A stretch of DNA of 26,124 nucleotides from Apostichopus parvimensis. Taxonomy: Eukaryota; Echinodermata; Holothuroidea; Aspidochirotida; Stichopodidae. The notes under the pieces are model-generated. The model saw only the letters and a program-made list of their open reading frames with translations. It did not search any database and had not been told where the DNA came from. Location of the stretch: positions 109,613 to 135,736 of the forward strand of contig KN883739.1 of the NCBI GenBank assembly GCA_000934455.1, read 5' to 3'. Shown piece after piece: positions 17,545 through 26,124 of the stretch (positions within the stretch are counted from its first letter, which is position 1; each line of letters opens with the position of its first letter). The translations under genes were made by a program, and so were the position numbers.

Positions 17545-20500
17545 CTAATGAAACAGAAGAAAAGATTGTCAGTAAGATGACAGTAGTACTAATTCTGGGA
17601 GGGAGTAGTGGCGGGGATGGAGGGGAAACGGAAGAGTGGAGTGAAAGGGATGAGTGGGATAAAGGGGTGAGATGAAGGGAAAAGGGTTGTGGAGTGGTGG
17701 GGCATGGAAAAGGAGTAGAGGGGATGAAGGGGAAAGAGTGGAGTGGTAGGGATGAAGGCGATAAAGGGATGGAGAGTGGAGTGGTAGGGATGAAAGGGGT
17801 GGAGATGGAGGGAAAAGGGTTGTGGAGTGGTGAATGGGAGAAGAGTGGAGGGGATGAAGGGAGCAAGGGTTGAAGAGTAAAGTGTTGGGGTGACTGGGAG
17901 AAGAGTGGAGGGGATGAGGGGGAAAGGGTTGAAGAGTGGAGTGGTAAGGATGAAGGGGAAAAGGGATGGAGATGAATAGGATAAAGGGATGGAGATGATG
18001 GGGTAAGGGTTGTGGAGTGGTGAATGGGAAAGGGGATGAAAGGGAAAGGGTTGTAGAGTGGAATGGTGTGGTGGGGGTAATGAAGGGAAAGGGTTGGAGA
18101 ATGGAGTAGTGGGGGTGAATGGGAGAGGAGAGGAGTGGAGGGGGTGAAGGGGAAAGGGTTGAAGAGTGGAGTGGTGAATGGGAGAGGAGTGGAGGGGATG
18201 TAGGGGAAAAGGGTTGTGGAATGGAGTGGTGGGGGTAATGAAGGGAAAGGGTTGGAGAATGGAGTGGTGGGGGTGAATGAGAGAGGAGTAAAGGGGAAAA
18301 AGAGTGGAGTGGTAGGGATAAAAGGGTGGGCATGAAGGGTTGGGAGTGAAGGGGTTGGGGAGTGGAGAGTGTAGAGCAGAAAGGGGATAGTAAAAGTAAG
18401 AGGGGGGGGGGGGTAGGTGTGTGCATTTTGTAACAAAATGTGACCAGCTGCCTTCATTTTTCAGTACTTACTTGAACAGTGCAACTTGACAGGAGGAAGG
18501 CTCAACTCTTTAGCAATGTGTGCATTCTTTATTGTTCCTGCCTGATCAAGCTAAAGAAGGAAAAAAAGTAAAGATTTAAATGTATAAACTGCTATAATGC
18601 AAAGCAAAATAACCTTCAACTGCAGAAATGTTGTAAAAAGAAGTGAATCACCAACATGACTCTTTGAACAATATTTTCCTAGCAAGTGCTTTGTAATGGA
18701 TCTTCTCCACAGCTCGTAATGTTCAGCAGTCTATCAAATTTGTTTTTCAGACATTATGCACAACAAATAACTTCTTACAAGTTTTGTTAACAAGTAAGTT
18801 GGCTTGACGTTTCGATCCTAGCAGGATCTTCTTCAAAGGCTAAATGACAAGTAACAAACAAAAGGGACAAAAACACACACAGAATACAGACAGGAATAAT
18901 GAGCATGGTGAACACAAAGAGATAGACACACAAAGATAGACACACAAAGAGAAGGGGATAAGTAGACAAGGGATGGAGAGAAGAAAGAAACCAACAGGGG
19001 AAGAGGAGAGATAGGAGATAAACAGTGGAGGGACAAAGAGAGGATTAAGGAGAGGGGATAGGGAATAAACTGGAGAAGGACAAAGACAGAAAGGTGTGGA
19101 GAAAAAAGGTGGAAGAGAGCTATGAGAAGAGGAGTGAATGGGGGGAAACAAGGGGAGAAGGAGGGGGGGGGTGGAACAGAAGAAAAGTTAGTCATGTCCT
19201 TCCTGAATGTTGAGCCCATGAGGTTGAATGGTGCGAAGGCGTTACATCCACAGCCTCTCTCTGCTGATTCGTACTAGGTCAGGACGGCTACCTAAGGATT
19301 CAATCCCCTAGGGATTGTAGGATGTAGGGACATGTCGTTAATGGTATGGTTGGGAAGGTTAAAGTGTTTTTATTTTTATTTTAAGTTTAGTTAACAACAT
19401 ACCTAGATAACACTTTCCAACAGCATGACTTCCTCTTAACCTTTAATCTACTTCTTCCTTGTACCCAAGATAATAGTGACCTTTAGTGGTAAAGGCAAGG
19501 TACTGTATATGGTTGCAGCAATGTGTGATTAAAAGCCCCTGAGAAAATTAGCTGTAATTGGTAAGTTCTAGAATTCTGTTTTATTTGAGCTGTGGTAGCT
19601 AACAAACCTCATAATGAGAAACTGAAGGACCAAGAGTAAGAGTAACTTGTCAGAAAATGTTTCTGTGAGAGAGACACAAAATCGGCCTTTTTTTTTAAAT
19701 AATAATTTTTCTACCAAGCCAATGAAAGGAGGCAACACTGTTAGGCCTATTGCAGCATTGTCACTCTTTGATGAAAAGCATCCATACTTTGAAAGTATAA
19801 TATCTACAGGAACATCCATTATGTGAAAGAAAAATGTTAAACGTACGGATTTTCCTTTCACCCACTCTGTAGCAAGAGAGCTGGATGCAATTGCAGAACC
19901 ACATCCAAATGTCTTGAATTTGGCATCAACTATCTTTCCATCATCATCTACCATTATCTGGAAAATGAAAAAATTGACACAAAATAATTATAAAGGTGCT
20001 AAAAACAAAACTGATCTTTGCTAATATTTTATTACTGACCTCTTAATATGCTAACAGGTTTAGATACAGAATTTATGTTGGGAAACAAAACTTTAAAGCT
20101 TAATATATTGTTTTTTATTAAAAAATAAGCAACTGCTTAAAAGTTTTAAAGTTACACTGCCTTTTTTCAAGTCTGTAGAATCAACAACAGAATGCTCACA
20201 TCAGTTATACTGAAAGCGGTTTCACATATAGAAAAAAAACATCTTTGCAGAAGAAATATTATACATCCATGGTACTCTTCAAAATGTCGTTCTTCTTTGA
20301 CTAACTGTTTTCTTTGAAACATGTGGTTTTACATTTTAGTAGATAATGACTGCATTAAAATAATTGAAAAAAATTGTAGAATTGCAGTAAGATGGTCAAT
20401 GCTTCAATAATTTAGTTGCTTCTATCTATGCAAGTTCTTACACTGCATAATAAAAGAGGGTAACTGGAAGGCCTTCTAAGGTTGTGACTCCAGTCGGAGA

Positions 20501-23170
20501 ATCGAGTAGTCCCAAATGCTCAAATTGCATAAATTTGTTTGTCTGATGGATTCTTGCAACTCACATGAACATGTTCACACCACCATTAAGGTGTATAGCA
20601 AAGAGGACATAATGTGCCATTCACGTCAAAACAGCTACTAGAATCCCACTCGAGCTGCACCTACAACAATCTTTAATACCTTTTCAACCTCACCACATCC
20701 AACACATATGTTTGAAATCATTGAACTGTATTTACTAAACCAAGACTAATAAGTGATAGAATTCACTTGTAGAGTGAAGCGTACTACTTCAATAAATAAA
20801 TCTTGTGCCTGGACTAATCGCTACTAAAGCACAACCCTGTTTGCTTCTTCGTTAAAAAAATGTGATGCTGCTCAGAATCAAAGTGTGTTCAAATAGTTAA
20901 TATTGAAATACTTCTTTCTGTTAGTCAGATGATATACTTTCGATGAACTAACTGTTCGCTGATCCAGCATAACCAGTTCCACTCATGCTACGCATTGTTT
21001 GCAAAGTTAACTTACCTGTAATTTCATGACATCACCACATGCAGGAGCTCCAACGAGTCCTGTGCCAACATTTTTCTGTTCTTTGTCTAAGGAACCAACA
21101 TTTCTTGGATTCTCATAGTGGTCAATTACCTGGAAACCATAATGAAATATCGTTGACATATATCGATACGAAATTTAGCAGACGATATCATTTATAAATG
21201 GCCCCAAAACGATATCACGATAATTTAACATTTCTGACATTTCATGTGATGATACGGATCGAAGCCATTGCATAACTTTGCAGGTTTCTTAATTTTGTTA
21301 ATGAATGATCGAATTCCCCACCAAATTAACATGTATGCTAGCCTACCCTTCCAGTATCTTCTGTTGCATGAAACGTAACTTTGTTTGACCAACTACTGTA
21401 TGTTGAACACTTTGGGTGTAAGTTTTAAAAAAATGTAATTAAACTGAGTCACAAACTTGAATTTTAACTACCCCTTGTGTTTATCTGAGAAAAAACAAAA
21501 AACATTTCCTTCAATTTTTCAGTTACTTAAAAAAAAAATCTATCCTTTGTGAGCCCGCTATACTGACAACTACAGTAAGTCTGTCCAAAGTAGGAAGTGC
21601 TTCGTGTTTGAAATGTTTCATAACCAAACTGGCAAAAAGTACACAAAGTTAAATATAATCTTTTTTATCATTCATTAAGGGTTTATGGAAGCAAACCTGC
21701 ATGATCCATAATATTCGTTGCAGCTATTTAAAAGATATGCAATATTTGGAGTCATTTAGTAGGGGTTAAATTTCCATGTTTTGTAACATACATATTCTCA
21801 CCAGAGCTTCAAAAGCACCCTGCATGCTTGTGATAGGCTACATTTTTTCTCAAACAATTTCCACAAGGTCCTTCTTACTGTACGTTGTCAATATGTGTGA
21901 CCATGGTGTATTGTTTGCAACTCTGTGCAACTCTGTGATGTTTACAACTTGATATTTGATTGTGTAAAAAGTTTCTTGGAATTTTGGCAATTGCAAGACA
22001 GGTGTCAGTGGGTTATGTTCAGTTTTAATTGTGTACTTTACTTGTACTACCATACAGCGCTAGACCAGTGAAATTTTCTTTACTACGCAGTAAAGACAGT
22101 GGGCAATTTTGAATGTTAGTAGCCCCACAGGCTTTTCGGCCATGAAGTTTGGTAGCCCAAATACAGTGATAAGGAGCCTGGGCACCTGGAACATAGGATT
22201 ACGAGCCATGCTTACTTACAGTAGCACATGCTTATCCTGGTTTTCCTACATAAGTTTTTATGCATGTCTTGTGTGACAGTTCCATGATATATTATACAAA
22301 TAATGAATGGTTATGAGTGCAATAGTGCAAATATTTCATGAGTTGAAAGATGGAATGTTCCATTCAACGAGGCGCAGCCGAGTTGAATGGAACATTCCAT
22401 CTTTTAACGAATGAAATATTTGCACTATTGCATGAATGGAAACCATTCATTATTTGTTTTATACAACACCTTCAAATTTGGATATAATTGGATGTAAAAT
22501 GCACTCATGCAACAGATTGTTTTGAACAGACAGGTTTCTCTGCTCTCTTACCATTGAAAAAAGTGCTATCAAAAAAGTATAACGCATGGTTCTATTTCAT
22601 AGCGTGCAATAGAGTGGATATTGCATGCAATCGACGAGCAATTGACCAATCAAATGGCCGGAATATAGTTAGGTGTTGTATAAATTGCAATGTTGTTTGG
22701 AAAGAATGTGAATTTTTCTATGAATATGATATCGAAATGGAAATTGTATATCATTGCAACACTTGTTACCATTGCAAAATGTGACCTTATTAAAATAATT
22801 CAATGAGAAGATCGGATGCATAGATGCAAATATTTTACTCTATGGCTTTGGCTTCATGAGTCTATTATTGTCATAGCATAAAGTTTAATTGTAACAGGCT
22901 TACCTACTACAACAATGTTTTACTTACATAAGCAGAAATTCGCAGTATTGCACAATCAGTGAATTCTTGCCTATTCATTTATTGCCTACAGTTTGGCTAA
23001 CACGTTAAATTCAACATGCAGTTGAGATAAACCTTAGCCTAACGTTAGGCCTAAGTTGTGAATAGAAAAATCATCCTTACGTTTTTGTGGTAGGCTGCAG
23101 AGGCTGAAGGGACAATTTTTGACGGACTTAAAAGTGGCCGAGCAAGTTTAGCAATGTTTGCAACCGCCAT
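17450..23170 (-). CDS. ISCU: Iron-sulphur cluster assembly scaffold ISCU, five exons
   Basis: ISCU is the mitochondrial scaffold on which NFS1-ISD11-ACP and frataxin build [2Fe-2S] clusters, handed on by HSPA9/HSC20. The CDS joins, 5' to 3', 23170-23081, 21129-21016, 19957-19847, 18550-18472 and 17544-17450, all GT-AG and phase-consistent, giving 162 aa (human 167). Residues 1-26 form a presequence rich in Ala, Lys, Arg and Ser without acidic residues. All ligand cysteines are present: PACGD, FGCGSA and LHCSM. The chaperone motif LPPVK is intact. The residue after HCS is Met, the form associated with frataxin dependence. Five exons match the human gene layout. Confidence 0.96.
17597..18413. 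repeat. Polypurine/polypyrimidine minisatellite in ISCU intron 4
   Basis: About 0.8 kb in which the plus strand is nearly all G and A with T spacers. Roughly ten imperfect units of 40-75 bp start with AAAGGGTTG and continue GAGTGGAGTGG. It ends in a run of 12 G (18402-18413). The ISCU transcript therefore carries a CU-rich tract across most of its last intron. Stop codons are so rare on the C/T strand that two frames stay open for about 285 and 335 codons. These are compositional artefacts, not genes. Confidence 0.9.
18472..18550 (-). CDS. ISCU: ISCU exon 4
   Basis: Encodes LDQAGTIKNAHIAKELSLPP, then VKLHCS, plus the first base of Met132. It contains the LPPVK chaperone-binding motif and the third ligand cysteine. 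Acceptor CTTCTTTAG at 18551-18552. Using this AG and not the one 9 bases into the exon gives the same length as human ISCU. Confidence 0.95.
18788..19330 (-). mobile_element. Penelope-like retroelement 3'-end fragment (ISCU intron 3)
   Basis: On the minus strand, 19270-19186 translates to RERLWM, a stop, then RLRTIQPHGLNIQEGHD. This resembles the R-E-x2-W-[IM]-x2-L-[RKN]-T-x2-P-x-G-L-N tail of GIY-YIG endonucleases in Penelope-like elements. A CT-rich low-complexity stretch follows, then EEDPARIETSSQL. At 18829-18809 a hairpin GATCCTGCTAGGATC is followed by GAAACGTC. The family call rests on remembered motif patterns. The in-frame stop and missing RT show a dead fragment. Overlapping ORFs of 103-128 codons here are low-complexity. 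Confidence 0.5.
19847..19957 (-). CDS. ISCU: ISCU exon 3
   Basis: Encodes IMVDDDGKIVDAKFKTFGCG and then SAIASSSLATEWVKGKS, including the second ligand cysteine. Phase 0 at both ends. Acceptor TTTTCCAG, donor GTACGT. The exon also reads open into the intron for some 70 codons by chance. Confidence 0.97.
19958..21015. other. ISCU intron 2, nothing recognised
   Basis: AT-rich intron with no supported RNA, repeat boundary or coding exon. Confidence 0.45.
21016..21129 (-). CDS. ISCU: ISCU exon 2
   Basis: Encodes VIDHYENPRNVGSLDKEQKN, then VGTGLVGAPACGDVMKLQ, including the first ligand cysteine and its Asp neighbour. Phase 0 at both ends, donor GTAAGT. Confidence 0.97.
21130..22291. other. ISCU intron 1, part, nothing recognised
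   Basis: No gene or bounded repeat supported. A 67-codon minus ORF at 21850-22053 has no domain. Confidence 0.4.
22292..22460. repeat. Large foldback (inverted repeat), ~75-bp arms
   Basis: The left arm (to 22368) and right arm (from 22382) are near-perfect reverse complements with a 13-base loop, GAGGCGCAGCCGA. The arms share CAATAGTGCAAATATTTCAT and GATGGAATGTTCCATTCAAC, each followed in reverse on the other side. Outer ends differ by small indels. It could extrude as a cruciform or form a long RNA hairpin in the ISCU pre-mRNA. Confidence 0.9.
22458..22684. mobile_element. Putative MITE with 14-bp TIRs adjoining the foldback
   Basis: TTTATACAACACCT (22458-22471) and AGGTGTTGTATAAA (22671-22684) are perfect inverted repeats. 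A weaker TTATACAA near 22292 suggests that the foldback and this segment may together be one element of about 390 bp. The superfamily is not assigned. Confidence 0.55.
23081..23170 (-). CDS. ISCU: ISCU exon 1 (coding part)
   Basis: Encodes 30 residues, MAVANIAKLARPLLSPSKIV and then PSASAAYHKN, phase 0. The first ~26 are the mitochondrial presequence. The mature protein probably starts near Tyr27-His28, as in human. Donor GTAAGG. The start ATG has G at +4. Confidence 0.93.
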
Positions 23171-23173
23171 ATT

Positions 23174-23182
23174 TCATCTCAT
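23174..23182 (-). promoter_or_regulatory. Minimal upstream ORF before ISCU start
   Basis: Minus-strand ATG AGA TGA ends three bases before the ISCU ATG. A second, out-of-frame ATG at 23177 opens a nine-codon frame overlapping the start. Both matter only if transcription begins upstream of 23182, which I cannot tell. Confidence 0.4.
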
Positions 23183-23904
23183 GGTATTAAGGTTCGTCTT
23201 GTAGTTGTATGATGACTTAACTAGAACTTTGCAATTGAGGTAGATGGATTATATTATCAGCAGCGAACCTCAGGTTTTGGCGTTCAATATGTAAGAACAA
23301 CTTATGGCGTATGTATGTACACAAAAGTGCATGCATGGTTAAGGTTGCAACTGAACGACCCTTACGTAAACATCTCTTTTGACGGAAGCTGGTTGGCGTC
23401 ATCGGTACTCTACGAGATAACTGCGTTGTTTTTTACTAGCTTTGGAAAAAAGCCTCATATTATATATCTAACAGTAAAAATCCCTCTCACATATACAAAT
23501 TGCAACGATGCCACCCTTACGCATTCAACTATTATAAAAACTCCAAGGATTAACTCTTAAATCGAAAATTGTTTTAATTGAAAAAATAATTTCAAGTCGG
23601 CGGCGATTGTATTGTATACAGCATATTTGTACAATATACTTTGTATAATTTCAACGCGAAACCCGATACGTGAAGAAAAAAGAAAAAAGTTTGGGCTGAT
23701 TTCAAAGACTTTTAATGGATCTGAGCCAAGGGAGACTTTTTTCAAAACATTTTATGAACATAAAGCACGATATAGAGACAAAACAATCTCAGACCTAAAT
23801 GTTTGATGTGTAGCTCTCCCCCTGGAGGATAATATTAGAGGTGGTGTGATAGAAATACCGTAGAACATGTTGCCAACGACGTACCCTTGTAAACTAAGAA
23901 GAAA
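23183..23904. other. Divergent intergenic region between ISCU and the next gene
   Basis: About 0.7 kb between two divergent starts, the likely shared promoter region. ORFs on both strands (23315-23806) have no domains. No clear TATA or repeat was assigned. Confidence 0.4.
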
Positions 23905-23938
23905 ATGGCAGCCCCCTTGAGAAATGACTGCGACGACG
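23905..23938 (+). CDS. Unidentified gene, exon 1
   Basis: Encodes MAAPLRNDCDD plus one base. The donor GACG|GTACAG is weaker than average. It was chosen because its phase and acidic character match exon 2. Confidence 0.55.
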
Positions 23939-25661
23939 GTACAGGCCACACATTTTATTTTCATAACTTCTAACTCAAGATGAGACACATAATTTATCTT
24001 TGCAGGGGTGAAATTGTTCAGAGTGCTAGTTTTCCTGTTTCTCGTGGCTAGTTAACGTTATTGTTTGCCCCCAACTTAGCCTACTGTTTGTCTAGCGTAT
24101 AAGGGTATGGACTTAGTGAAGCCTAGCTTAACCTTAATTAGCCCTAGACTAAACTTCATAACAAATACTAGCATAGCCTAGGCTAGTTTAGCTTATGGTT
24201 ATTCCCTAAAACTGCATACTGTGATGTACATATTGAGCTGGTATTGGTAACACTAACAACTATATACCCACTTCCAGAAGCCCTCTTTTCAGGCGGAGTT
24301 GTTTAAATTCCACTACAAGTATAGTCAGTATTGCGAATTTCGGAACACTGCGAATTTCGGACACCCCTAAGAAATACACGATTTCACCATGACAACCTAC
24401 GGGAAGAGCCAAATTTCACCAAAAAGTACGAAGCTACAGTTATTTTCTCTCCAAAATGACCCGTGTGCAAGTTAATACTTACATATTTGTCAATAAAATG
24501 ACGGAGATCTATGAAGTCTGTTATAATTACTGAAAGAGCAACTGCGCCACCAATTTTATCACCAGCGCCACACTGTGGGACTGTGTGTCAGAATTTTGCA
24601 ATACTCTAGCAAAGAAATACCAGTTCCACAATCACTAGAATCTTCTTGGAATACAACGTGAAAACAGTTTGCAGGAAAGAAAGTTTGGCCGTGTATCGTA
24701 ATATAACACACTTCTCCAACCATATCAAGTATATTTTCAGGTGATTTATACCAGACGATATAGTTTTGGGGTGTTTTAAGGCTTAGGTGTCCGGAATTCG
24801 AAGTGTCCATGCTACAACTCTGACTAAATTAAATACCATCCATGACTCTGACTCTATCAAATAAAGGATGACCCTACTGGGACTTCTCAGTTCCTTTCAC
24901 AAACAACTGTCTCAAAGCTGAGCTGTGGTCTTTCATGTGTATGCCAGTGTGCTTAGTTTGGAGATAATTTCATAAATCTAGTTATATCCCGTCACTGCAA
25001 CTCCGCAGAAAAGTAGCAGTTAGAAAAGAGCGGTTACTCTATTATTACTCCTGTAGCTGCACTGATATACCAAGACCAACCTGTACACAGCCATAATGAA
25101 AACAGCTAATTAGCCTGAAAGAAACATCAGTTGTGTATTTTGAAGCTTGTACATGTATTAATTCACCCATTTTGACAGAAATCATCAATTGTTGTGCCAT
25201 TTGACTTTGACTTAACAAATGCAATAAAATCCTCTTCAGAGAGTGAGCTTAAAATGTCAGGGGAGTTACACTAGCACTAAAATACCACTAGTAGGGTAGG
25301 CCTAAAGTGTTTATTGGCCTGTGAAATGCACATAATTTATTCTTGCCCTGGAAGCAGAGAGACAGGTCCTGCTCTCCTAAATCCTTAAAGTTCCAGCAAA
25401 ACATTAGCTGTTAAACTCAAAGGACTTATCATAAACTTGTATGTAATGTCATGGATTGAAGTTTCATTATTAATGCCCTATTCATTCTTTTTGGTAATTC
25501 TTGTCCTAGCAGATGTTCCTCCTTTGGAGGACATGAGTGACTTACTTGAACAAGTCAAGGAAATCCAGAAAACGAAGTCACCCAGTTTGAAGAAACCGCT
25601 CACATCTGCAGAGGATATAAAAACTTTGAACACGGAGACTCGCTCACATGGATTAAAACTG
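23905..25661 (+). CDS. Unidentified acidic-N-terminus protein, partial (exons 1-2)
   Basis: I assembled this from 23905-23938 and 25513-25661. Exon 1 starts in a good context (AAAATGG) and ends in phase 1 before GTACAG. Exon 2 supplies the other two bases of the codon, so the junction reads NDCDD-DVPPLEDMSDLL. The joined 61 codons are hydrophilic, with an acidic proline-containing start, a likely helix (MSDLLEQVKEIQK) and a basic KSPSLKKP stretch, ending SHGLKL at a GTAACT donor. I do not recognise the family. No signal peptide or membrane segment. The rest should lie past the window or in an exon near 25819. It is divergent from ISCU. Confidence 0.6.
24324..24824. mobile_element. Tc1/mariner-type MITE
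   Basis: The ends GTCAGTATTG...GAATTTCGGACACC and, in reverse complement, GTCAGAGTTG...GAATTCCGGACACC are flanked by TA on both sides (24322-24323, 24825-24826), the Tc1/mariner target. The left end repeats GCGAATTTCGGA twice. The 501-bp interior has no transposase, and an 83-codon minus ORF inside it is spurious. It lies in the first intron of the unidentified gene. Confidence 0.7.
24827..25512. other. Intron of the unidentified gene, nothing recognised
   Basis: No further repeat or RNA supported. It ends with a pyrimidine-rich tract and a TAGCAG double acceptor. Confidence 0.4.
25513..25661 (+). CDS. Unidentified gene, exon 2
   Basis: Begins AT (completing a GAT codon) and encodes VPPLEDMSDLLEQVKEIQKT, then KSPSLKKPLTSAEDIKTLN and TETRSHGLKL. 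Only this frame is open throughout. The acceptor is a tandem NAGNAG (TAG at 25507-25509, CAG at 25510-25512). Using the first adds one Ala. Codon content and flanking splice signals argue that it is real. Confidence 0.75.
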
Positions 25662-25818
25662 GTAACTTTTCCTTTTTGGCCAAGACGGTACAAGGGTTAT
25701 TTGTAGTAAGAAGGAAAGGCAAAACCACGTAACTAGAGATACAGAATTGATGGTATTAAATGTTATGATAGGTCTGATATTTACATGGGTTGGAAAAATA
25801 TCCAAATTCTGTTTATAG

Positions 25819-25920
25819 GTAATGTTGACAATACTCCACTGGATAAAGCATCAATTTTAAAAAAAATCATGGATTTGGAACAGATGGAATAGATCTCCAG
25901 ACAATAAACTGACCAATAAA
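25819..25920 (+). other. Possible terminal exon with two AATAAA signals
   Basis: After a TTTATAG acceptor, one frame reads NVDNTPLDKASILKKIMDLE and stops at 25890-25892, with AATAAA at 25903-25908 and 25915-25920. That frame would need a phase-1 donor, but exon 2 ends in phase 0. The phase-0 frame gives only 13 codons. It is unresolved whether this is the gene's 3' end. Confidence 0.3.
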
Positions 25921-26045
25921 TCATGCTACCATTTTAGACAGGTATATTTCTTTCTCTTTTCTAAAATCTGTTAATTGGTTTCTTTTCAGTGTTGGAAAAT
26001 TCAAAGTAGTGCAATGCCGGTGTGACAGGATTTTTTCCCCCCTGA

Positions 26046-26124
26046 AAATATTCCCCCCCGGGGGGAATATTTCCTAGGAAATTTTCCCCCCGGGTGAAGA
26101 TTTCCTAGGAAATATTCCCCCCCG
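26046..26124. repeat. GC-palindrome array at the window edge
   Basis: AAATATTCCCCCC, one C, then its exact reverse complement form a 27-bp perfect palindrome at 26046-26072. ATTTCCTAGGAAAT, itself palindromic, occurs at 26069-26082 and 26100-26113, giving a 31-bp period. The array continues past the window. Confidence 0.85.

Noticed and set aside
17450..18457. ORFs of 335 and 285 codons on the minus strand
   Set aside because: They are translations of a purine/pyrimidine minisatellite. Two frames are open at once and composition alone explains it. Only the last 30 codons of the longer one are real (ISCU exon 5).
18537..18550. Alternative AG acceptor 9 bases into ISCU exon 4
   Set aside because: Would delete LDQ from a region of constant length in ISCU. 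The upstream AG has the better pyrimidine tract.
18805..18840. Active hammerhead ribozyme
   Set aside because: The core C of CUGA is U here and no convincing stem III with cleavage triplet was found, so it is at best a decayed relic.
18833..19219. Overlapping 128- and 103-codon minus ORFs
   Set aside because: CT-rich low-complexity sequence inside a retroelement relic, with no domain and two overlapping frames.
23315..23806. ORFs of 60-81 codons on both strands between ISCU and the next gene
   Set aside because: They overlap each other, show no domains and have no compatible splice sites.
24559..24810. 83-codon minus ORF
   Set aside because: Lies wholly inside the Tc1/mariner-type MITE and includes its terminal repeat.

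Overview
This is a metazoan nuclear window, most likely from an echinoderm (possibly a sea cucumber). The clues are two intron-rich housekeeping genes with animal-type exon structure, a cytosolic-type tRNA-Trp, an AT-rich background full of small DNA transposons, and an excess of the palindrome TAGGCCTA, which I associate with echinoderm genomes. The species call is inference. Almost every long single-frame ORF here is spurious. The real genes had to be assembled from short exons.

Layout. 1-2.1 kb holds a hAT-type MITE (584-881) and a dense degenerate satellite built on CTTAAG (1441-2060). tRNA-Trp(CCA) lies on the minus strand at 2156-2227, head-to-head with RPL13A (ribosomal protein uL13). 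RPL13A has eight exons on the plus strand (2524-12112), encoding 203 aa. Its first intron carries a 5' LTR, a primer-binding site resembling the 3' end of tRNA-Trp, and a truncated gag of a Ty3/Gypsy-type retrotransposon. Introns 2, 3, 5 and 7 each hold a C/D-box snoRNA candidate. Those in introns 2 and 7 are SNORD33-like, with a guide to the 18S site methylated by vertebrate U33. Those in introns 3 and 5 form a second paralogous pair. Two separate duplications shuffle snoRNA-bearing intron segments between intron 2, intron 7 and the region 3' of the gene.

12.5-15.4 kb is repeat territory: a tRNA-derived SINE, a duplicated snoRNA block, a ~150-bp A-B-A-B tandem array, and a hAT MITE with a perfect 8-bp target duplication whose unoccupied paralogous site is in the same window. 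15.4-17.3 kb has nothing I recognise.

ISCU (iron-sulphur cluster scaffold) follows on the minus strand, with five exons (17450-23170) encoding 162 aa including a mitochondrial presequence. Its last intron is dominated by a ~0.8-kb polypurine/polypyrimidine minisatellite, intron 3 contains a Penelope-like retroelement tail, and intron 1 contains a large foldback element.

Divergent from ISCU is a third gene that I assembled but could not identify: exon 1 at 23905-23938 and exon 2 at 25513-25661, phase-compatible, probably continuing beyond the window. Its intron holds a Tc1/mariner-type MITE. The right edge runs into a GC-palindrome array. Functionally, RPL13A, its snoRNAs and tRNA-Trp all serve translation. 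ISCU serves mitochondrial Fe-S assembly. I see no operon-like or defence-like system.
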